DNA of 64,000 nucleotides from Cryptosporangium aurantiacum. GTDB lineage: Bacteria > Actinomycetota > Actinomycetes > Mycobacteriales > Cryptosporangiaceae. Both the position numbers and the translations under genes were made by a program. Positions 59,209 to 64,000 of this stretch are shown in pieces (the stretch's first letter is position 1; every line of letters begins with the position of its first letter). The notes below the pieces were generated by a model. It saw nothing but the letters and a program-made list of their open reading frames with translations. It was not told where the DNA came from and did no database searches. Location of the stretch: positions 96,783-160,782 of the forward strand of contig NZ_FRCS01000016.1 of assembly GCF_900143005.1 (NCBI RefSeq), in the 5' to 3' direction.

Positions 59209-59970
59209 CTACGGCGCACCCCGCACGACCTCATCGGCCGGTGGGGGCGTGATCGTGAGAGCGCGACCGAAGTCGCGGACTGTCATGATCACCCGGTACG
59301 TGGTCCACTCGCTGTCCATTGGCTGGAAGTCCAACTTGATCGGCCGCCCGCTGCCGTCGACATCTACCGTGAGCGGGCCGGCGAGAGATCCCGTCTCTCG
59401 GCGCGGGCCGAGCGGCTCCTCGGGAACCCACTGGCCGTTGCGCAGCATGTAGCGGTGACCGCCGCCCGGTAGGTCGGTGCGCGCGATATTGGTCGCTTGC
59501 TCGACGCCCAGGTATTGCAGCGGATCGACTTCGGGTAGTTTCAGGGGCTTGGCGACAGTGTCCCCCGGTGGCGGCTTCCAGAAGTAGTTGCCGAGGTAAC
59601 TGCCGGTAAAGCTATGCCACTGTGTGAGATTGATCTGACCCTTCTGCGTGTGGTATCGCACGCCACCGGACTGCAGGAACTTCAGGTGCGCATATACCAC
59701 GTCATGGAGCTTCAGTTCGCTCGACGACTGCCATTCTTGGCCATTCGAGTTCAGCGTTCCCGACCAGTAGCCCTTGTCGAAGTCACGCCACTCCACCACG
59801 AAAGTCGACGCTGAAAGCTGCCCGAGATACCTTGTCCCGGACGGATTTCAGTTCCTTGATGTAGGCCGGCACGTCGTCGCTGTCGTCAGACCTGGGTCCG
59901 AGTTTCCGCAGGCCGTCAGAATACCGACCAAGGCCAGCACTATCCCTGCCCGGACCTTCCGGCTCCTCAT
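59209..59970 (-). pseudogene. lipoprotein gene with two compensating frameshifts
   Basis: From ATG 59970 the frame gives a lipoprotein signal, MRSRKVRAGIVLALVGILTA followed by C (lipobox LTAC), then breaks. About 45 codons are coding in the -1 frame (SDDVPAYIKELKSVRDKV, RAAFSVDF), and one base later the original frame resumes with VVEWRDFDKG and runs to the stop at 59209 (HDVVYAHLKFLQSGGVRYHT, WHSFTGSYLGNYF, RVIMTVRDFGRAL). Probably a LppX/LprG-like outer-surface lipoprotein in design. The two single-base shifts could be a true inactivation or two sequencing errors. Confidence 0.7.
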
Positions 59971-60065
59971 GGCAGCGATGCTAATTCAGGCCGGTCAGAT
60001 CTCTCGGGGTTCCGGCACAAATGCGCTCATGCCGCGAGGTCGGGGTGTCCAGCCGCTCCGGCCGG

Positions 60066-60359
60066 TTACTCGGTGAAGGCGGAGATCTGGATGATCGTGG
60101 CGACTCCCACTGGTGGAGTGCCTTCGTGCATCGCGAGTCGCTGACCGGGACGCAGAGCGTGCCACTCACTCGGACTCAGCGGTGCCAAGCGGATCCGTCC
60201 GCGACCGCCGGGCAGCAGTCCCCGGGCGTTCTCCACCCAGATTCGCGCCACCCGCAGGTCGGGGTGGCCGGCGGATGTTCGCAGACCGATGTCCCAGAGT
60301 GGCCGCAGCACTCCGGCCTGGGGAATCGGCAGCCGCCGCCCGCCCTCTGCCACCGTCAT
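60066..60359 (-). CDS. small protein with EF-Tu-like beta-barrel, unknown function
   Basis: 97 residues. The pattern RIRLAPLSPSEWHALRPGQR and MHEGTPPVGVATIIQI resembles the C-terminal beta-barrel of translation factors, as found in a set of short actinobacterial proteins of unknown role. The frame stays open upstream of the ATG (60359), where RGRLVRAELQL would fit the family's usual N-terminus, so the true start may be earlier at a non-ATG codon. Confidence 0.6.
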   Translation of the reverse strand: MTVAEGGRRLPIPQAGVLRPLWDIGLRTSAGHPDLRVARIWVENARGLLPGGRGRIRLAPLSPSEWHALRPGQRLAMHEGTPPVGVATIIQISAFTE

Positions 60360-60484
60360 CAGCTGTAGCTCGGCGCGGACGAGCCGCCCGCGCTTCGGAA
60401 AGTGACCCCGCCATGAAGGGCCTTCCCCGGCCGGTATCAGCGGGGTCGACGCACCACGGTGGTCGTCGACGCCGGCGGGAAGCT

Positions 60485-60660
60485 CGGACCGAGGAAGAGT
60501 TCATCGCCGACGGCTACGCAACGGAATCCAGCGCGCCAGCACCTGGCTCCCGCCGGAGGCCATCGCCAACACCGCGCTCTAGCTCAACTCCGACCTCGCG
60601 TCCAACTTCACCGGCGTCAGCATCCCGGTCGATTCCGGACGCCTCCTGATCCGCGACTCA
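60485..60660 (+). pseudogene. remnant of a short-chain dehydrogenase
   Basis: TEEEFIADGYAT is in one frame (60488-60523), then in the next frame STWLPPEAIANTAL, a TAG stop (60580-60582), and LNSDLASNFTGVSIPVDSGR. This is the C-terminal part of an SDR of the mycofactocin-coupled or similar type, broken by one frameshift and one stop. No Rossmann N-terminus is present upstream. Confidence 0.7.
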
Positions 60661-60868
60661 GCGGAAGCGGCTCAGTATCAGCGTCGGACCCGGCCAGGCG
60701 CTTTCTGCCGACCCGGAGAACACGTAGGGCGCCAGCGGCTCGTCAGGACGGGATCTCCCGTTCCAATTGGGCGATCCGCACAGCTCCCAGGCCGACGCCC
60801 GGTCGCTGTTGGGCTGCAATCGGTGCCGGATCGTTCGCCAGTGCGGGTGTGCCTTCGGAGCCGGGCCG

Positions 60869-60874
60869 TAGGGT
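60869..60874 (+). promoter_or_regulatory. -10 box of DUF4166-like gene (leaderless)
   Basis: TAGGGT lies 8 bases before the ATG at 60883; no Shine-Dalgarno sequence. Confidence 0.35.
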
Positions 60875-60882
60875 CAGTGGCC

Positions 60883-61410
60883 ATGAGCGGGCATGACGTG
60901 TGGATCATGCGCTTCCATCTGGGAGATCGGCCGGTCACCGCCACGGGGACGCTCGACGTCCACCGTGGCGCACGCTGGCCCGCGCGTGTGCTCGCGGCGG
61001 CACTGCGACTCCCCGCCACCGGAACCGAGGTACCGCTACGCGTCCGGATTGAGCGCTCGCCGACCGGTGGGGAGCTGTGGGCTCGCGACATCGGTGGTCG
61101 GCGCCTCGACAGCACACAGCGGCGGTCCGGTGACGTCGTGACCGAAATAGTGGGACCAGTCGAGATCCGGATGCGGCTGACGGTCCGGCTCGATCACCTC
61201 GAATTCACACCGATCGGCGGCACGCTGCGGATCGGCCCAGTCCGGATCCCGCTGCCCCGTGCCCTGGCACCCCACACGTCGGCCGTGGCCACCGTCGGCC
61301 CCACTGACCGATCTACGTTCGAGGTCGACGCGCGGATCTGGGTGCCGTCGGTCGGCCTGCTCCTGGCCTACCGCGGACACGTCCACGAGGAGGAAGCCGG
61401 CGATGGCTGA
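60883..61410 (+). CDS. DUF4166-like protein
   Basis: 175 residues. The layout DVHRGARWPARVLAAALRLP, EVPLRVRIERSPTGGELWAR, DIGGRRLDST and RLDHLEFTPIGGTLRIG matches DUF4166, a domain found alone or at the C-terminus of saccharopine-dehydrogenase-like proteins; function unknown. I use ATG 60883; an in-frame ATG at 60823 adds 20 atypical residues. Overlaps the next gene by 8 bp. Confidence 0.78.
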   Translation: MSGHDVWIMRFHLGDRPVTATGTLDVHRGARWPARVLAAALRLPATGTEVPLRVRIERSPTGGELWARDIGGRRLDSTQRRSGDVVTEIVGPVEIRMRLTVRLDHLEFTPIGGTLRIGPVRIPLPRALAPHTSAVATVGPTDRSTFEVDARIWVPSVGLLLAYRGHVHEEEAGDG

Positions 61411-61972
61411 GGTCCTGTGGCTGCTGGCGGCACTCGGGCTGCTCGGCGCCTTCGACACGATCTACTTCCACGAGATCCGAGGGCAGCTCCCCGCGCAGCT
61501 GCCCGGCCTTCGCCCGGAACTGGTCCTGCACGCCGGGCGCAGCTTCATCTACGTCGCCGTGTTCGGCACCCTACCATGGATCTCCTGGCGGGGAGCCTGG
61601 GCGGCAGCGTTCGCGCTGCTGCTGGTCATTGAGGTCTGCATCACGATCGCCGACTTCATCGTCGAGGACCAGGTCCGCAAGCCGTTCGGCGGCCTCCTGC
61701 CCGGCGAGCGGACGACGCACACCATCATGGCGATCGTCTACGGCGCGATCCTGGCGAACCTCCTTCCGGTGCTGATCGACTGGTGGCACCTGCCGTCCGG
61801 GCTCATCGCGTACCCGCCGCCTGTTCCTCTGTGGCTGCGGATCGGGCTGACGGCGCTCGCCGTCGGTACGCTGGTCTCCGCGATCCGGGACGCCTACGCC
61901 GTCGCCGGCTTCCCGAGGCCGCTCGCGCGGTGGCCGTGGCGGCCGGGCCACGCGGCGAGCCGCGTCCCGTGA
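61403..61972 (+). CDS. multi-pass membrane protein, unknown function
   Basis: 189 residues with about four membrane helices: EVLWLLAALGLLGAFDTIYF, AWAAAFALLLVIEVCITIA, HTIMAIVYGAILANLLPVLI and a last one near RIGLTALAVGTLVSA. Conserved-looking FDTIYFHE and FIVEDQVRKPFGG segments recur in uncharacterised membrane proteins that are encoded with DUF4166 proteins. Translationally coupled to both neighbours. Confidence 0.75.
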   Translation: MAEVLWLLAALGLLGAFDTIYFHEIRGQLPAQLPGLRPELVLHAGRSFIYVAVFGTLPWISWRGAWAAAFALLLVIEVCITIADFIVEDQVRKPFGGLLPGERTTHTIMAIVYGAILANLLPVLIDWWHLPSGLIAYPPPVPLWLRIGLTALAVGTLVSAIRDAYAVAGFPRPLARWPWRPGHAASRVP

Positions 61973-62355
61973 GACGCCGCCCGCTTCACCGCATCACATT
62001 CGCCGCAGCCGGCGTCTACAACATCGTCCGGGGTCTGTACGCCGTCGCCGACCCGCAGCGGTTCTTCCGGCTGACCGGCCTTCCGCCGTCGAACACCCCG
62101 CAGATCTTCGCGACGCTCGGCATGGTCCTCGGCCTCTACGGGCTGCTGTACTTCGAGGTCGCCCGTGTGCCTGAACGCGGCTGGCTCGTCGCCGCAGTAG
62201 GCCTCACCGGGAAGGCGCTCGGTCCACTCGGGCTCGCCTGGCTGATCTTGACTGGACAGTGGCCGGCGAGCACAGACTTCACCGGTCTCGGTGATGGACG
62301 TCTTCGAGGTCGGCCAGCGGCAGGTCGGTGCCTTCGCGGTAGGCGGCGGTGTTGA
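61969..62355 (+). CDS. membrane protein with altered C-terminus
   Basis: 128 residues from GTG 61969, overlapping the previous stop. Three hydrophobic segments (ITFAAAGVYNIVRGLYAVA, TLGMVLGLYGLLYFEVAR, GLTGKALGPLGLAWLILTG) look like a short DUF-type membrane protein. After WPASTDFTG the sequence turns into GRLRGRPAAGRCLRGRR, which is out of character, and the DNA from 62279 on reads better on the other strand. The original 3' end has probably been lost. Confidence 0.6.
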   Translation: MRRRPLHRITFAAAGVYNIVRGLYAVADPQRFFRLTGLPPSNTPQIFATLGMVLGLYGLLYFEVARVPERGWLVAAVGLTGKALGPLGLAWLILTGQWPASTDFTGLGDGRLRGRPAAGRCLRGRRRC

Positions 62356-62407
62356 ACCGAATTACGTACTCCGGGACGGCGATCTCGACCCGCTCAGCGT
62401 TCGCCAT
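62279..62407 (-). pseudogene. possible gene fragment
   Basis: 42 codons on the minus strand, MANAERVEIAVPEYVIRF and onward to DLPLADLEDVHH, with natural-looking amino-acid use but no recognised family. It abuts the point where the membrane protein stops looking normal, so it is probably the end of an inserted or rearranged gene. Confidence 0.35.
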
Positions 62408-62535
62408 GGCCCGCAGGGGATCACGCGACGACGTCGGCGCTTGAGCGGATACGCCACAAACCACCCTGAGATGACGAGCTGCGCCGGGCATGGGTATGTC
62501 GGCCCGTACTGCGGCCGGTCACCGCCTGTCCACTG

Positions 62536-62703
62536 TTATATGCCCCGCCCGATCACCACCTTGTCCGGGCGGTCGATCATCGAAATGTCGAGTTGCTGGC
62601 CGTCGGGTGACACCCGCTGCACCACCACCTGCTGCCAGTAGGCAGGGTGTAAACCGTTCATCCACCACGCCAACGTGCCCGGCCCGAAGCACCGCACATT
62701 CAT
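62536..62703 (-). CDS. small protein, unknown function
   Basis: 55 residues: MNVRCFGPGTLAWWMNGLHP, then YWQQVVVQRVSPDGQQLDIS and MIDRPDKVVIGRGI. Composition is that of a real beta-rich domain rather than random GC-rich translation, and GGGGG lies 7-8 bases before the ATG. It may be a complete small protein or the end of a larger one. Family not recognised. Confidence 0.45.
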   Translation of the reverse strand: MNVRCFGPGTLAWWMNGLHPAYWQQVVVQRVSPDGQQLDISMIDRPDKVVIGRGI

Positions 62704-62972
62704 ACCGTGACCCCCAACGCCTCAGGTGCGCGGAGAAGGCAGCTTCAGCGTCTACTCTCCACCGCCACATCGACGGTAGAGCGCGCGACCGCCATTTCAA
62801 GTTTTTGCTGAGCCACTTCAAGCTGCGTGATTCCGTCGCGCGGAACGCCGCGCACTCCTGCCGCGTTCGGCTGGTGGGCCAGCGATGAGATCAGGCGATC
62901 AGGACCGATTACTTTCCAGTTTGCCTGGGCCGCTACCGTCGCATCGGCACTGAGCATGCGAGATGGAGCATC

Positions 62973-63509
62973 GTGGTCGAGGGCGCAGAGGCCGGCGAGC
63001 AGGCGCATGAGCTCAGCCGGTGGTCCGTGGAAGAGCTCGAGGTCTACGTTGCCGTTCACCGCGGGGCGGTGTTGGAGACGGTGCGGGAAGTCGCCCAGTC
63101 TCAGGCGTACCGGTCTGACCTACCCAGGAATCATCGTCGGCGATGGGCCGCGCTGGCCTTACTGGCCAATGACCGGCAGCGCAGCGACGATGCGTGGGGC
63201 CAAACCCGAAAGATCAGCCAGGACTTGCACCTGCGCACCTGGGTTGCCGAGCACCTCGGGCCCGACGCTGACCCAGCCGTGAAGCCGACGGAGATCGCCG
63301 CTGACACCCTTGCGGCGTTGACGCTCGAACCCTCCGACGCGCTGACGATGTCGATCAATTGGCGCGAATTGCCGGTCGAGCAGATCGGCCTGCTACGCAG
63401 GCACAAGAACCTGACGGCGCATCTGAGCCGACTGATCGAGCTCCTCCCGTCCGGGCCTGAGAAGGATCAGCTCGCCGTATGGATCGCGGTGCGTGGACAC
63501 CTGCCCTGA
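62973..63509 (+). CDS. hypothetical protein, unknown function
   Basis: 178 residues from GTG 62973. Mainly helical: SRWSVEELEVYVAVHRGAVL, RWAALALLANDRQRSDDAWG, LPVEQIGLLRRHKNLTAHLS. No motif or membrane segment. The first part overlaps an open frame on the other strand (62745-63059) and the start is uncertain. Standing alone, with no neighbour to suggest a role. Confidence 0.5.
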   Translation: MVEGAEAGEQAHELSRWSVEELEVYVAVHRGAVLETVREVAQSQAYRSDLPRNHRRRWAALALLANDRQRSDDAWGQTRKISQDLHLRTWVAEHLGPDADPAVKPTEIAADTLAALTLEPSDALTMSINWRELPVEQIGLLRRHKNLTAHLSRLIELLPSGPEKDQLAVWIAVRGHLP

Positions 63510-63624
63510 TCCCTGGATCTGCTATACGGAACGGCTTCCGAAATCCCGACGTGAACGCCTCGGCATCCTCCGAAGTCCCCGCGCACTTACCTGCCGCCAG
63601 GCGCGGGTGCTCGGGCGACAAACG

Positions 63625-63840
63625 TCATCGTGGGGTGACGGTCACCGCACGAAACGAGTAGCCGTCCTGCGGCCCTGTCTCCCAGGTCAGTTCCACTGCC
63701 TGCCCCGCGTGCAACTCCTTGTAGCCGACGACCTGGACGTGGCTGAAGTGCGCCCAGCACCCACCAGGCGTCTCGACCGAGTCGATCACGCCCCAGCCCT
63801 CTTCGGCGTTCCATTCGCGCACCACTCCGGCAACGGACAT
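63625..63840 (-). CDS. cold-shock-domain protein, divergent actinobacterial type
   Basis: 71 residues forming one cold-shock domain. RNP1 is degenerate (NAEEGWGVIDS instead of KGFGFI) and RNP2 is CWAHFSHVQ instead of FVHFS; the rest (GQAVELTWETGPQDGYSFRA) fits. Binds single-stranded nucleic acid by family; such divergent forms are common in actinomycetes and are not known to be cold-induced. Confidence 0.83.
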   Translation of the reverse strand: MSVAGVVREWNAEEGWGVIDSVETPGGCWAHFSHVQVVGYKELHAGQAVELTWETGPQDGYSFRAVTVTPR

Positions 63841-63846
63841 GCGGGC

Positions 63847-63852
63847 ATCCTA
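63847..63852 (-). promoter_or_regulatory. -10 box of cold-shock-domain gene (leaderless)
   Basis: TAGGAT ends 6 bases before the ATG at 63840 on the minus strand; no Shine-Dalgarno sequence. Nothing else was seen between here and the right edge. Confidence 0.4.
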
Positions 63853-64000
63853 TGAGTGCGATCGCTCCCGGGGACTCCGGCGGTCCCTGACCATGGACGC
63901 CCTCTTCTGGCACCCCTCTAGGTCAAGCCCGGGGTCGTAGGGTGGTCGGTGGCGGGTCCGGGGAGTGACTTTTCCGAAGCGTCGATGTCGGGGTTGGAGT

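Noticed and set aside
60823..60882. Earlier ATG for the DUF4166-like gene
   Set aside because: The extra 20 residues do not match the family and the TAGGGT box points to the ATG at 60883.
62745..63059. Minus-strand open frame of 104 codons
   Set aside because: Its last third looks somewhat natural, but it overlaps the start of the plus-strand gene at 62973 and has no clear start signal. Kept out as undecided.

Overview
The window is about 70% GC and reads as the chromosome of an actinomycete. Supporting signs are frequent GTG/TTG starts, many start/stop overlaps of the ATGA type, a DUF397 protein, a DUF222-HNH protein, an AfsR/SARP-type regulator, F420-type (LLM) oxidoreductases and mycofactocin-type dehydrogenases. 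It does not look like a mycobacterium, although several sterol-catabolism families described there are present. I cannot name the genus. No rRNA, tRNA, CRISPR array or intact transposon was seen.

Region 1 (1-14.8 kb) is almost one minus-strand operon running from 13722 down to 1019, followed by a TauD/TfdA dioxygenase. In transcription order it encodes a TPP-dependent enzyme, aldehyde dehydrogenase, Ldh_2-type 2-hydroxyacid dehydrogenase, enoyl-CoA hydratase, two pairs of acyl-CoA dehydrogenases, an acyl-CoA ligase, a DUF35 protein and a thiolase. An Fe/2OG dioxygenase, TPP lyase, ALDH, ligase and beta-oxidation set matches the logic of alpha-oxidation of branched acids. The operon promoter and the dioxygenase promoter share a 13-base motif.

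Region 2 (14.8-34.1 kb) is regulatory and accessory. It holds an AfsR-like regulator, a flavin monooxygenase, two WYL regulators with decayed relatives nearby, an epoxide hydrolase, a VOC protein, small membrane and secreted proteins, a pRiA4b ORF-3-like protein, a DUF222-HNH protein, a large TIR-STAND-transmembrane-WD40 protein and two tandem TetR regulators with almost the same DNA-binding domain. GC-rich tandem repeats are concentrated here, both between genes and inside reading frames.

Region 3 (34.1-59.1 kb) is a second catabolic region with a sterol or terpenoid flavour. It has two parallel modules of P450, mycofactocin-type dehydrogenase and ALDH (one per strand), four-gene CoA chemistry (FadDs, CaiB, carboxyltransferase), an Ltp2-like aldolase fused to its DUF35 partner, an amidohydrolase, a two-domain FadE34-like dehydrogenase next to a KstR-like TetR repressor, and a KstR-like operator at 43463-43476. 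The likely job is oxidation of a terminal methyl group to an acid, CoA activation, and side-chain removal.

Region 4 (59.1-64 kb) is eroding. It contains a lipoprotein gene with two compensating frameshifts, an SDR remnant, a C-terminally altered membrane protein and several small unknown proteins, ending with a cold-shock-domain protein. Many genes in the window have a TANNNT box 6-8 bases before the start codon and no ribosome binding site, suggesting leaderless mRNAs.
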